From Athripsodes cinereus (lineage: Eukaryota > Arthropoda > Insecta > Trichoptera > Leptoceridae), in the NCBI GenBank assembly GCA_947579605.1, contig OX388309.1, positions 19,166,713 to 19,230,712 of the forward strand: a stretch of 64,000 bases of DNA, read 5' to 3'. The position numbers and the translations under genes are program-made. A model generated the notes under the pieces. The model had not been told where the DNA came from. It ran no database searches and saw only the letters and a program-made list of their open reading frames with translations. Position 1 is the first letter of the stretch, and each line of letters opens with the position of its first letter. Positions 23,725 to 35,639 of this stretch are shown here, piece by piece.

Positions 23725-24939
23725 ACTTTATGCTACCTATATTTTTTTAAATAATTAGGTATGACGCGTCGATATAGTATGATAGAAAACTTACGACTTG
23801 ATGGCATTTAGTGTAAGAGAATGTAATAAAATAATAAAATGGAAATTGAACAGCAAATATGAACATTACGTGTATAAAAAATTAAGGCAAATACTTATTA
23901 ACGTAACAATATTATTGATAAAAGCTTTTTATAAAAATGAAGACTAGATACTGTAGGTACAACTTTAGTGTTAGGTACTTTATGTTCGTATCGGCAAGTA
24001 TTGCAACAACAGTATTGTTATTTGAGAAATAAACTAATTATTCAATAACGTATATATTGTGTTAAGTAAAGTAGGTATATTTGTGTTAACATTTCTGACA
24101 TTATATTATTCAATATGGCTTCAAGTGTCAAGGTTTTTCCTAGTCGCATTTATTCACTCGGTAAGTACTTAATATTAATATATTAAGTAGAAATGTAGAG
24201 AACGTAACTATGTAGGTAAGTACATTATTCGTCACAATTCACAACAGCTGTCGCTGGTGGGCTAATGTTGCGAGTAAAAACCTTTTGAGTTAGTTTCAAC
24301 ACACTAATAATTAACAAATTATTTAATATAATTTTCAACAAGAGTACCTAACTTGTTAATATAATTATTTTGTTCTTTTGGTAATTTAAGAGTGAATAAC
24401 ATAAAATTTGCTGAAAAAAATTATTCATGACATTCCTTATTTATTGAATGCTTAACTTTTTATATTTATTTTAATTTGATCTTAAAAATTATTGTCTCAA
24501 CTTTTGTACCTATGTTTGTAAATGATTGAATAAAGTGTATTATTATTGTGATTAAAAAAAATACTTTCGGTACAGGTGTTATTTTGCTATGAATATTTTG
24601 CATTGACTACAACGACACAGTGTAAATTTTAAAGTAATAAAACCTTTTAGGTTCTTTTAAATATATGTATTATAAGATAAATGAAACAAGAGAAGTAAAT
24701 CATTATAACTTTGGCAACAAGATCTTGCCTGTTCACCCTAATTATTCCGCGAGTTATCACTTATGTTCTTACACAAAATAATAAATAACACCGTGAAAAA
24801 TCACGTCAGTGTTTGGTACGAATCCTATGTAAAGAATCGTTTGAACATTTATGAGATATGGTAACATATTGCCCATAATTACCAATATTGTAATTTATTA
24901 AAACTGTACAAATAATTTATTTAACAAAACAACTTTACT
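23725..24939. other. no gene recognised
   Basis: AT-rich sequence. At 24490-24560 GTAAATGATTGAATAAAGTG followed by TATTATTATTG resembles a LINE 3' tail, but nothing upstream supports it. Confidence 0.45.
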
Positions 24940-26333
24940 TGTGGTTTATCATCATCATCATCATCGCCCTCAACGCTCCTCTCGGGAGCACAGGGCAGAA
25001 ACCAGCCTCCTCCAATCAGAGCGTCTCTGTGCCAATTGCGTCACCTCTTTCCACGACATTCCTTGCGCTCTGATATCGTTGTCATAGGAACGGTGTATTG
25101 TGAAAGAGGGACGCCCGGGCCGACGGAACCCCTGCGGACGGAAAAACAGTGCTCTTTTTGGCCAACTATCATTAGGCATTCTCAAAACATGTCCCAGCCA
25201 GGACCATCGTCTCTCTTGTATTACGGAGATTACAGGTCTCTGCTGGGTGCGCACAGCATCATTTGTAACATGTTCATACCATTTGACATCCAAAATCCTT
25301 CTAAGACACCTGTTTTCAAAGCTTAGTATCTTCCGCTCCTGAGCCTTGGTTAAGTGCCAAGACTCACAGCCATATAGAAGGATTAGGATAATGCACGCAT
25401 TGAACAAGCGACATTTTGTCCTGATGCTGAGTCCAGACGCCTTCCAAACTTTGTTCATGTTGTTGAAAGCCCCGCTAGCTGCCCCTATGCGGATTGGTAA
25501 TTCCGACCGGAGATCACCCTCTGGCGTTATGGTTGCTCCCAGGTACCTGAATTTGCTAACCTGAGATATTTGGGAATTACCAACCATTAGTGGGGTGTGA
25601 GTACTCGTGCATGTACTATTACATATGTACTCCGTTTTACCAGCGTTGATACGAAGGCCAAGGCGCAAGGAATTTTCATAAAGAGCATTAGCGTTGCACT
25701 GTAATCCGTCCACAGATGTATCAAAAAGGGCTAGATCATCCGCATATTCAAGATCGTGCAGCACTCCCACAGACGTCTCACTGTTTTCACGCTGTGATAA
25801 AGGCACACCGCCAGGGCCCAGAATAGATTTTCTGAGCAGGTAGTCCATAATTATGGCAAAGATAAAAGGTGCCAATACACAGCCCTGCCGGACTCCAGTG
25901 GTGATCCTGAAGGTGTCAGTTGGACCACTTGATGTTCTGACAGAACATTCAGAGTCCATATGCAGGGCTTTGATCATGGTTACCACCTTGGGTGGGAAGC
26001 CATACGCGGCCAGTATTTTCCATATGGTTGGTCTGTGGGGGCTGTCAAAAGCTTTTTCGTAGTCAATGAAGCAACATGCAAGCGGTGAGTTGAACTCTTG
26101 CGACTGTTGAAGTACACATCTGGCACAGAAAATTGCGTCCGAACAGGACTTGCCAGGCACAAACCCGCATTGTTGCTTTCTCAGAGATGCCAACACTGAT
26201 TTTTGAATGCGACTCAATATGATTTGTGAGACAACTTTACCGGGCACACTAAGTAGTGTGATGCCACGGTAGTTTCCGCATTCCAGTGGGTTTCCCTTCT
26301 TGAAAAGTGTCACGTTTATACAGTGTGGTTTAT
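24940..26333 (-). mobile_element. 5'-truncated RTE-clade LINE with 10-bp target duplication
   Basis: The body 24950-26323 reads on the minus strand as the RT domain to the end of an RTE-type LINE. The direct repeat TGTGGTTTAT occurs at 24940-24949 and 26324-26333, exactly at the two borders, and is the target-site duplication. The 3' end is a very short untranslated region followed by (GAT)n, as is usual for RTE elements. The endonuclease domain and the N-terminal part of the RT were never inserted (5' truncation). The open frame and exact duplication suggest a fairly recent insertion. A 178-bp copy of the same 3' end lies at 54684-54861. Confidence 0.9.
24970..26323 (-). pseudogene. RTE LINE reverse transcriptase, truncated ORF
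   Basis: About 450 codons are open without stop. RT blocks are in order: CGNYRGITLLSVPGKV, QCGFVPGKSCSDAIF, ACCFIDYEKAFDS (catalytic Asp), TTGVRQGCVLAPFIFAI and LEYADDLALFDTS (YADD active site). C-terminal blocks follow: FRYLGATITPEGDL, LLYGCESWHLTKAQERKI, RRWSWLGHVLRMPNDSWPK and RRSDWRRLVSALCSREER, then the stop 20 bp before the element end. The protein would copy element RNA at a nicked target but cannot do so alone because the APE endonuclease is missing. The first methionine upstream is in flanking DNA, so no real start exists. Clade assignment rests on motif style and the (GAT)n tail. Confidence 0.88.
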
Positions 26334-29209
26334 ACTGTGACGGTAACGATCCAATAATATGTAACATATTTTCATTAATTTTAATTCATAAGCGGATGAG
26401 CGGTCATTGCGATGAGATCAGTAGGTAAGTATTATTGCATAGGTACTATTTAATCGTAAACTCTACATATAATAGTGCATGTATCTTTTTTCAAATAACA
26501 CAAAATTGCTAGAGAAAAATCTTTGTTTTACATAATCGCAATTAGTATATTTCCACTTGTAGAAATATACACAATATTAACCATTCGTAATAGGTATGAA
26601 CTGATCAACCCAATAACCAAAACCGAGCTAACAATACATATTTAGATACATAAAATAAAATGTTTTGATGTGTATAATATTAATCAGAGTATGCAAATAA
26701 TCCAATACTGTAATATTATTATATGTGTGAGTGTACATAGGCGAGCAATCATATTACCCATATTCAGCTCGGACATTGTGTAGATATGTTGGAAGGTACA
26801 TAGGTAGTATATTGCATAAAAGGTCGATATGATATTTGATACCGGCGGGACCCCCCACGGTACAATATCGGATGTCAACCTGCATGTTCCACATTGCATG
26901 TTGAAGTAAGGACGTGTGAATATCCATTTACAATCGATCATTCATTCAACTTATGTAGGTGTATATGATTATATACGAGTATAGTAATAATCAATACATT
27001 AAATTTAAAAACGATGTAATAATACAAATGCTTTAATCGTAACAATTACTAAGTCAGAACAAAGAAATAAAGCGTGGGGTTAATGTAAGGTAAGTAGAGT
27101 ACCTACTAGTATTGAAAGAATAATTCCTTCAATTCATCAAAAATTAAATAACAACATCAACTAATGTTGGTACTTAATATAAAAGTTGAAAAATGTTATA
27201 AGTAGTAGAGTATCATTAAAAGAAACTTGTTAATTATTGATAAAGTAGTGAGATATCTAAAGGCTGATACAACAATAACTCATCTGGCACCATCTGTAAA
27301 ATCACTCAGTAATAGCGTTCGAACTTATACTCCAATCATAAAACAACCATAATATTACTGTATTATGGATTCTTACTTAGTTATATCAAAGTATATACTA
27401 ACAACATTAACAGTATTTGTATGTTATCTATAAGAAGTGTTGATCATATAAAGACTTCATGAAAACACATTCCCGTGGCCATATTTAATCAATTCTGTTT
27501 ATATCATCAATGTTTTCTTTAGACATCTGTTGCAAGACGGGGGAATATAAATAATATATGGAAACTGAGAGGAGTTCAGAATATATATCTATGTATGTAA
27601 CAGACTTTCAGATAAAACATTATTATTTGTATCGCGATTAACTCTTTTAATAACTATTACATACAATTAAATGAAGTTTCCGAGAATAATTTTTACTTAA
27701 AGGTTCGCTCCCTGCGTGTTAGTCATACAATTTGGATCTAACTGAAATACGATATTATGGTACCAATATTAAATATGTTTTAAAGAATGCATACAAATTT
27801 CTTTTATGTGATTAATTCGAGAAACTTGTTGAAACTAGATTCATCAGGTTGATTCAAAATATGATTAATGTACTTTACATACAATACTAAACAGAGTAAG
27901 CAGAAAAAACCATGAAACATTCGTGTGTATGAACGATATTTAATATGTGTGCTGTAATTTTCCTTCTATCGGTTTAATAGTAGGTTCTAATACAACACAC
28001 ACCTACCTGTGGCTATTGTAACTATATGGAGAAAATATATATTATATTGATACACAAACCACTTAGGGTGTGTGTTTTATATTAATGTTGCGTTGGTCGC
28101 TGGTATATACAGTAAATAATTGTGTGTACTCGAATATTGTTGCTAAGTAAATGTATACACGCGAGTACTAAGTCACTAACTAATAAAACAAAGACGTGAA
28201 GACATTAAGGATTATTTATTTATTAAAGAGATTGGTTTGCTATTGTTTGAAAAATTTATAATACTGTTTGTTTCCTGATAAATAACTATATTAAGCTCGG
28301 GTTTATATCATCGATATGTGTTCATTTATACGCATGTATGTAAAATCACTATAAACAAATTAACCAGACCGAATTAACTGGCTAACCAAGACCTTCTATG
28401 AAAACTTGCATTTAGATTTCGTATTTCGAAGACTTGTATGTATCGTATTTATAATCCAAAATATTAATGTATACCTAATGAAATTAGCATTACTCTTTAA
28501 AAGGTGATATACTGTCTTCAATACCAATTAGCACGCGTAAAGGTTGGAGAATTGATGCATTAAAATATATAAATAAAAATAAAAACTTCTAAAATAAAAA
28601 AAACCCTATATCATTTTGTTAATTATTAGGTATATACCTGTAGAAATCACGTTCTCAGCTATGCCGAGTTAAAAGCTAGGTTCGCAATTTTGTTAAATGT
28701 TTCTTAAAACTCTTTCAATAGGGGAGATAGTTAGAACGAAGATAAACGCTAAAACGCTAGTACATTATACTTAATTTCATCTTTTACTGAATTCGTAAAG
28801 ACTTAGCACATCAGCACGTGTCTGATCACAATAAATACCTACCTTATATAAGTTCTATATATATAGACGCGTACTGTGTACATACTCCTATTCAATAACT
28901 GTGTACATTACACGTCTCCACGAGTAATCATACTCGATTGAGATAATAATCATTATTCAATTTTAACACTTGAAATGTCACCACCACGCAGATTATAGAC
29001 ACCCCCCAAGGAACGATTTTATATACGGGATGGCGCCATCAAGTTGTTCAGAAATAATTATAGACGTAAATAAGCTTGATGTAGACATGTAGAATGAAAT
29101 TCTAAAAACTACTAAATTTTCGGAGACGGATAATTTTTATTTATCCGTTTTTTCTTCAAGCGATTTTTCTAGACAAAAATGTTTCAAACTGGTTGGAATA
29201 TTAGGGAAG
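26334..29209. other. no gene recognised
   Basis: AT-rich sequence with no supported coding region. A short frame near 26684-26941 (minus) has no motif. The region just before 29.2 kb may hold the decayed 5' part of the following LINE but cannot be read. Confidence 0.5.
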
Positions 29210-29352
29210 TGATATTTTTACAAGAACGAAATGGCTATAATTAAAAGCGGAGAGAGCTGCGCAGAAGCAAGGGTCGAACAAGGTATAAGACAGGGATGTT
29301 CAATGTCGCCAGCTCTCTTTAACTGCTATATACAGCGAGCTATTGATGAATT

Positions 29353-30019
29353 TATTTATTTATTTATTTATTTATTAAATAAATGGCTAATGCCTTTTAC
29401 AAACATAAAATATAATAAAACAGAACAAAAAAATACACATTTCACATTAAATCCAAATAGGCTAATAAAAAACAAACCATGTAAAAAATAACTTAATAGC
29501 AAAACAAGACAATACATATTGCCATTTAAAAAAAAGTATGCACTTAATAATAAAAGTAATAATCTACATATACAAGTAGGTTTCTAATAATAAAAAGTAA
29601 TAATAGTAATTTCATGATTAACAAAAATAGTCTAAAGATATGTACATGCAGATATCACTATGTATGTATGTATAGAGTAGTAAATTAATGCAAGCGTTGC
29701 CAAAAATTATAATTATCAAAAAATAATGTCTTACCCATCAGGCGACAATAATAATCAAATACAAGTAATTTCGCTGTGAGTACAATCAATACTGTGCGAT
29801 ACTTCCACTCACTCAGTGCATAAGCACGCGATGTCTTCTAGATATGTGTTGCATAGTTAAGTTTTCATTGGGTAAGTTTATTCGACAATTTTTTGTCAAT
29901 CATGGCAACATATACACACATATGAGCAAGCAATACTCTCTTTCTACAAATAGTAATTTAGAAACTATAAACATATTATTGAGTATTTCATGAACACCTG
30001 ACACACGTTGGCTAGAATT
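29353..30019 (-). mobile_element. retroelement inserted into the LINE, antisense
   Basis: The insertion breaks the codon run for AIDE|LREEM. GAATT at 29348-29352 is repeated at 30015-30019, a short target duplication. The plus-strand left edge is (TTTA)n followed by TTAAATAAATGGCTAATGCC. On the minus strand this is a 3' end GGCATTAGCCATTTATTTAA plus an (AAATA)-type tail, so the inserted element is oriented opposite to its host LINE. The interior has no recognisable ORF. It may be a SINE or a LINE 3' untranslated end. Confidence 0.7.
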
Positions 30020-30327
30020 GAGAGAAGAAATGAAGAACTGTACAGGAATAAAAATAAATGGGAAAAAGGTCGACATGATTCGATATGCTGACGATATAGC
30101 ACTGCTCGCAGACTCCGAGATGGAGCTGAACGAAGCCTTACGAAAAATGTATGGTCATTGGAAGAGAGCAAGCGACTGCGAACATTGCCATAAATGGAGT
30201 AAGCATCAAACAAGTAAGAGAATTCGTGTACTTGGGCAGCAGAATACCAGGATGGACGCTCCAAATCGGAAATTGTGAGCAGAATAAACCAGGCATGGAT
30301 TGCCGTTAACAAAAAATCGAAGATATT

Positions 30328-31147
30328 GGAATCCCCAAATATTGATTTAAGCGTAAGGAAGAACCTTACTAAAGCCTTTGTATGGAGCATTCTGCTTTAT
30401 GGTTGTGAGACGTGGACCATCAGCAAGAGTGAAAGCGGACGGTTGGCGGCCTTTGATATGTGGTGCTACAGACGCATGCTTAAGATCCATTGGTCGGAAC
30501 ACGCCGAAAACGAAGAAGTATTAACCAGGGTAGGCGAAAAAAGGCAACTTCTTAAGAGAATCAGCCAACAACGAGCTAACTGGATTGGCCACAACATCCG
30601 GAGGGTAAGACCGAGGGGACAAATGGTAGAGTCCGACCAAGAAATGCGTATATGGACCAACTGAAGAGGGACATGAACTGTGGCTCATACGTAGAGCTGA
30701 AAAGACTGGCTGAGAAAAGGGAGGAGTGGAGAAGAATGGAATCCCCAAATATTGATTTAAGCGTAAGGAAGAACCTTACTAAAGCCTTTGTAAGGAGCAT
30801 TCTGCTTTATGGTTGTGAGACGTGGACCATCAGCAAGAGTGAAAGCGGACGGTTGGCGGCCTTTGATATGTGGTGCTACAGACGCATGCTGAAGATCCAT
30901 TGGTCGGAACACGTCGAAAACGAAGAATTATTAACCAGAGTAGGCGAAAAAAGGCAACTTCTTAAGTGAATCAGCCAACAACGAGATAACTGGATTGGCC
31001 ACAACATCCGGAGGGTAAGACCGAGGGGACAAATGGCAGAGTCCGATCAAGAAATGCGTATATGGACCAACTGAAGAGGGACATGAACTGTGGCTCATGC
31101 GTAGAGCTGAAAAGACTGGCTGAGAATAGGGAGGAGTGGAGAAGAAA
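30328..31147 (+). repeat. two tandem copies of 410 bp inside the LINE
   Basis: GGAATCCCCAAATATTGA starts at 30328 and again at 30738, and the copies run to 30737 and 31147, a period of exactly 410. By eye about a dozen single-base differences separate them and I saw no indels. The unit codes for the C-terminal part from ESPNIDLSVRKNL to REEWRR. The join is at GAAGAATGGAATCC. Confidence 0.9.
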
Positions 31148-31183
31148 AACCAAACTCGTTGCAAACCAATCCAATGGATTGTA

Positions 31184-34100
31184 ATTGTAACTCATTATAT
31201 ATATAGATATTTTTGAACAATGTTAGGTGTGTCGTGAAATTATTTTACGTTTATCATTTGCAAATACATGAGATATGTTAAAATGAGGAGAAATTAATTA
31301 TGTGAAATGACGAGACATTTTTATAACTAGTAATGAAGATCAGGAAAACATCCGGTATAGGAGGTGTACTATTATGTAATCAAGTACATTGTTGTGATAT
31401 TTTGTCACTTTCAATATCGTTTTGGTACGGAGCAAGCGTTGTAACAAACGTTATTGTAACAGAAGAGATGATCGTCTGTCTGGCGTAATTATAACAATGT
31501 TCTCACGGCAATATAACAAACATTAATTATAATTTGTTACAACAACATTGTTATTAAATTAATACATTACTAGCTTTAGACCTGAACAATGTAACAAAAT
31601 AATATAACGCAAACAACAATCTTTGTGTATTCACAAAGAGGACAACAAATAAAAACTGACGATGTTTAAGATTAGTTATTACACAATCCCACTAACGTAA
31701 ATTTTAGAATTGGAAGATATGGAGATTTCGTTTACTTAGAGAATAAGAGGCATATCATCCCTTTTTTATGTCACATGGAGAAGAAGATTTATATACATTA
31801 CATGAGTTTTGAACTAAATATATATACATGAGTTTTAGTTTTCTAGCGCTTATGAGAAATACTGTTATGATGTACCCATGAAAAGAATGAAAACATTTGT
31901 AAAAGATATATTTTAACCTTATATTTTATGGTTTGTTTCTTTATTAATATGTAAAAAAACAACCAAAATATTGTATTTGTGTTATTATTATTATTATTGG
32001 ACAACATTATGTCGTTTACGAGCCAAAGCAACTCAAGGATGCTGAACAATTAATCAATTCTAGGATATTACTTCAACGTCATAATATAAAACGTGTGCCA
32101 TGAAGGTGGAATTTGAATCCAATAAAGAAGTGAATTGAAAACCCACAAAGATATTTTATACACATACAAACGGACAAAGATATTTATATGTAAATATTGT
32201 GTAGGTACATATAGCATCATCAAGTCTCAGGCGAAACGGAAGGCGCAATCATTCACTAGTGTCGGAAGGATATGTCTGACGGGTCTATTATCTTGAGTGA
32301 CAGGAAGACAATAAGCGTTAATGGCTTCATTCACTCATCCACAATGTTCAATATTACAAATAATAATATCTCACCGTTTATCAATTTGTACCCAATTTCG
32401 TTTAAATTAGTATGTCGTGGAAAAAAGCACGTACCTACACAAACGAACATAATGTCAATATTCGTTGATAAATAGGTACCTACTTTATATTGATAAATAC
32501 ACTACATTCCCAAAAAGAGAGTAAAATTTGTAGGAATACTGGAAGCAAAGAGGAACCTTGATTCATAAATGCATGCAACCTTTCACAGTATACTATGATC
32601 TCAAACATTAGGCTAGTAAAATATATTTATAAGAGGTTACTCCAAAGTGACAGTAAAAAAAAAATAAACAACAACGGTGTTGTTTTGAAAAAAAAAATGT
32701 CTTCAATTAAAAAAATAATATTTTGTTTATATTGTTGATAATGAAGAAATATCAAAAACCAATTCTGTACTTTTATTTAAAAGCTTGTTTAAAAATATGG
32801 TTGGTATTTTAAATAAAATTTTACCCAAAAGTAAACACTCTATCGACTGAAGAACGTTGATATGAAAAATCTACAGTATGTACAAGTACATACAACAACT
32901 GCCATCATGTGGATTTTCGTGTGAAAAACCAATCAACTCGCATTGTGTGTATACCTAGGTGTAGGTATGGGTGTATAATATAATGATAATAATATGTAGG
33001 TGTTCGTATGAGTCTCCATCCACTCAGGCAGTCAATATCGACAAATTGGCCAATCACTCGACATAGCCTGACGCCTCTATGCAATTTATTATATGGCTTA
33101 TGGCTCATCCATTATCAGTGCCAGCAAACTCACGTAACAATATCAGATATATCGTATCTCCCACTATTGGTATTATTATTTCCATTTAACTACATATTAA
33201 TATTACCAATGTATGTGTTTCATCACATCTGTGAAGAAAATAATAACAATATAATTACATAATTACTATTTGACAATCTTGATCCCACCATCTCCCTCTT
33301 TATACTGTAACACTTTTCAAGTAAAAGTCTGAGAAAATAAATATTTTACAACATTTTATAATACAACGTCGTTTAAACAGATTTAATGAACTATTACAAC
33401 ATTACGAAATTAATTAAATCGTGTTTATTGTTTATCATTCAAAATAATTGACCAGATTGTTCACGATCTTCGTTCGAGTGTTGTAGTTTTTTAAACACAC
33501 GATCGACTTTTCTTATCACAGAAAAAGCTTATCATCCCGGTAAGAACGAGTTGTACATTTGCACTTCTTTTTGAATTAATCGTAAAATTTATAATGAATA
33601 TATCTTTAAAAATTTGAATATAGGTATTTGATCTACGAACAAACATGGAAATGAGAAACATAAAACACAAAAGATTAGCCAAAACGTCGAAATCGAACAT
33701 TGTGTTTCAAATTTCAAATATTAACAGTACAAATTACATTATCTTTAATTCGAAGAATTCGAAGTTCTGAATTTATTAAAGAAGACATATTTTTCAATAA
33801 AGATAACGATACAATATCCATCGCGAATAAAGTTTAATTAAACAATCCGATTCAACGAGGTGATATTAAAGAAATAAATAAGCACAAAGAAGGAATGGGT
33901 GAAGGAATAAATTGGAGGAGAGTTTTCTAAGGGTGGGCGTGATAACTGAAAAGCAAACACAAATACCTATAAACAAACTGTGATAATTAATTAAATAATA
34001 AATAAGAGAAATTCCTTTTAAGAGGAAAAAATATATTTATAGAATAAACATCTGCTAGCTCGTAACGATCAACAACTCTCTGGAGAAACTTGTAAAAACA

Positions 34101-34357
34101 ATTCATCATTAAAAGATGTCTTGTATCGTAATTATTATTCTGTTTCGATGATCACCGCTGTAAATACATAAAATTATTATATAAGAGTACATATTATATT
34201 TATTATAAGCTTTTACGGGAGTTTTATTTTAGTCAGTATACTCTCTGTCGTAACGCCGATAGTACTAATAATAATCATAATAACTAGACAATTTATTGTG
34301 CGCCATTTTGTGGTCTAAATTCACTTTAAGGGCGCATCCTAAAATGTTGTGTTTAGG
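31184..34357. other. no gene recognised; possible regulatory cluster
   Basis: AT-rich sequence. Contains four AACAATGT/ACATTGTT octamers at 31386-31592 (listed separately) and a (TTA)n run near 31982. Short frames show no motif. Confidence 0.5.
31386..31592. promoter_or_regulatory. cluster of AACAATGT octamers (possible Sox-type sites)
   Basis: The same octamer occurs at 31386-31393 (as ACATTGTT), 31493-31500, 31545-31552 (as ACATTGTT) and 31585-31592. AACAATG is the kind of site bound by HMG-box Sox factors. TTGTTAC and GTAACAA words are also frequent nearby. No gene is visible to assign it to, so enhancer function is only a suggestion. Confidence 0.3.
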
Positions 34358-34487
34358 TATACCCGTGACTTAAGACTAATACTTAAGATTTCAGTTAGAC
34401 TTATCTTTATATAATTTTAAACTTATCTAACTTAAGTCAAGTCTTGAGTATTTATGTCAAGTCTTGAGTAGTTATGTCACGGGTATA
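34358..34487. mobile_element. 130-bp foldback element (MITE-like)
   Basis: The ends are inverted repeats: TATACCCGTGAC at 34358-34369 and GTCACGGGTATA at 34476-34487. The homology continues imperfectly inward (CTTAAGACTAATACTTAAGA against related words on the right). The right arm contains a 20-bp unit, GTCAAGTCTTGAGTATTTAT, twice in tandem at 34436-34475 with one difference. No clear target duplication was found and there is no coding capacity. Confidence 0.55.
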
Positions 34488-34581
34488 AACATTTTGTATT
34501 TATACACAAAAATTTATTTTTTACATTTTTTCTGATTACTATTCGATTGCCTTTGAATGTCGTGTATTATTTAAATCAATC

Positions 34582-34764
34582 GAGGGCAGGAGACCGTTAG
34601 GCAGACCAAGACAAAGATTGTTAGATAACATCAACCGAGATCTGGAGGAGCTCAATGCTAAAGACGACTGGCAGTCTATTGCTCAGGATAGAAAGGCTTG
34701 GAGATCTATTGTTTCGGAGGCAAAGGTCCTACAAAGGCTATTCGGCCATCGGAATCAATCAATC
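34582..34764 (+). mobile_element. LINE F fragment, C-terminus of RT protein
   Basis: About 57 codons are open: EGRRPLGRPRQRLLDNINRD, LEELNAKDDWQSIAQDRKAW and RSIVSEAKVLQRLFGHR, followed by AATCAATCAATC. The same protein end occurs on the minus strand at 56.54-56.75 kb, with only a few differences. The AATC-type tail could be partly a target duplication, since AATCAAT also lies just before the element. It is a 5'-truncated dead copy. Confidence 0.85.
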
Positions 34765-35202
34765 ATGTTTTGTTTTATAAATGGTAACTAATTTCTTGCA
34801 TGTGTTGGATAATATTATTCCTATTTGCTTATGACAAATTTAATTCTACTACTGAATTTTAAATACCTAATGTTAAATTTTGAATTTTAAATTTTGATAT
34901 ATTTTATATGATGTTATTAATTTTATTTTTCATGACTCATTGTATAGTTTTTATTGCTTATTTTTTTATTGTTTAATCCTGCGATTATTGCTTTGTGAGC
35001 ATTATTCTATTAATTTTGTCACCATAATTTACTCTATTCTATTGTAATTGTTGTTTGTTGATTTAATCTATTGCTCATTGGTGCTGCTGTGTTTGGTTAT
35101 GTATGTTTTGTAGAGCACATAAGGGTAATATAGGGATCTTCACTGGTTTGCTTTTTGCTAAATATGTTGTAGACCATTATATTTTTTGTATCAACTGTAT
35201 GG
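34765..35202. other. no gene recognised; possibly upstream part of a LINE end
   Basis: T-rich sequence leading into the LINE 3' end at 35203. It may be part of the same LINE's untranslated region, but no second copy is in the window to show this. Confidence 0.35.
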
Positions 35203-35346
35203 GTTAGTTGGAAGATATCGCACTTCCGCGATAAACTCGCCCATTGCACAAATTTATTTGTCTGATTCTACAATGTTTATATTTTATGAAATGTTTGTTT
35301 TTTTGTGCAATAAAGATCTTTATTATTATTTATTATTATTATTATG
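35203..35346 (+). mobile_element. LINE 3' end (hairpin family C) with (TTA)n tail
   Basis: It begins TTAGTTGGAAGATATCGC, has stem ATCGC/GCGAT around ACTTCC, then AAACTCGCCC, and ends TGTGCAATAAAGATC followed by TTATTATTTATTATTATTA. The AATAAAG near the end looks like a polyadenylation-type signal. The SINE at 35357 starts directly after the tail. Confidence 0.75.
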
Positions 35347-35356
35347 TCGGCCGCAC

Positions 35357-35632
35357 GTCGGCCGGTGTGGCGCGGCAGTAACGATCTTGTCTTTGAGTCA
35401 CGAGGTCCCGGGTTCGATTCCCGGCCAGGGCAAAGTGAAGAATGATCTTTTTCAAATTGTCCTGGGTCTGGGTGTTACATGTTTATGTGTGTAGTGCATT
35501 GTATATGTGCGTATCGTCGCGTTAGTACCCATAATACAATATTCATCTTAGTTTGGGAGTAGCTCGATCTGTGTGAATATTGTCTATACATGTTATGTAT
35601 CCTGTAAAATTGAAATAAATAAATAAAAATCC
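35357..35632 (+). mobile_element. tRNA-derived SINE (family B), full length
   Basis: The head is tRNA-like. An A-box-like TGGCGCGGCAGT lies at 35368-35379, and a perfect B box GGTTCGATTCC at 35411-35421 sits in a T arm CCGGG-TTCGATT-CCCGG. The body (TTTCAAATTGTCCTGGGTCT ... TACCCATAATACAATATTC ... GATCTGTGTGAAT) is shared with the copy at 22464-22640. The tail is AAATAAATAAATAAA. It is transcribed by pol III from the internal promoter if active, and it needs a LINE RT to move. It encodes no protein. The head differs from a real tRNA in the D arm and anticodon arm, so it is not a tRNA gene. Confidence 0.85.
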
Positions 35633-35639
35633 TCGATGG

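Larger units (their letters stand above)
29210..31183 (+). mobile_element. decayed LINE, RT domain, with nested insertion and internal tandem duplication
   Basis: The plus strand reads YKNEMAIIKSGESCAEARVE, then QGIRQGCSMSPALFNCYIQ, then AIDE. The frame is broken by a 667-bp insertion (29353-30019) and resumes LREEMKNCTGIKINGKKVDM, then IRYADDIALLADS with the YADD active site. A frameshift near 30165 is followed by NIAINGVSIKQVREFVYLG in another frame, then LLYGCETWTISKSES and the C-terminal blocks. The last part is duplicated in tandem (30328-31147). The second copy has a stop in place of an arginine codon at 30967. The end reads KTKLVANQSNGL plus stop. It is RTE-like by motif style, with the N-terminal endonuclease absent or unreadable. 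It is dead. Confidence 0.85.

Noticed and set aside
35186..35494. 102-codon plus-strand frame
   Set aside because: It runs across the LINE family C tail and the head of the tRNA-SINE, so it is not a gene.
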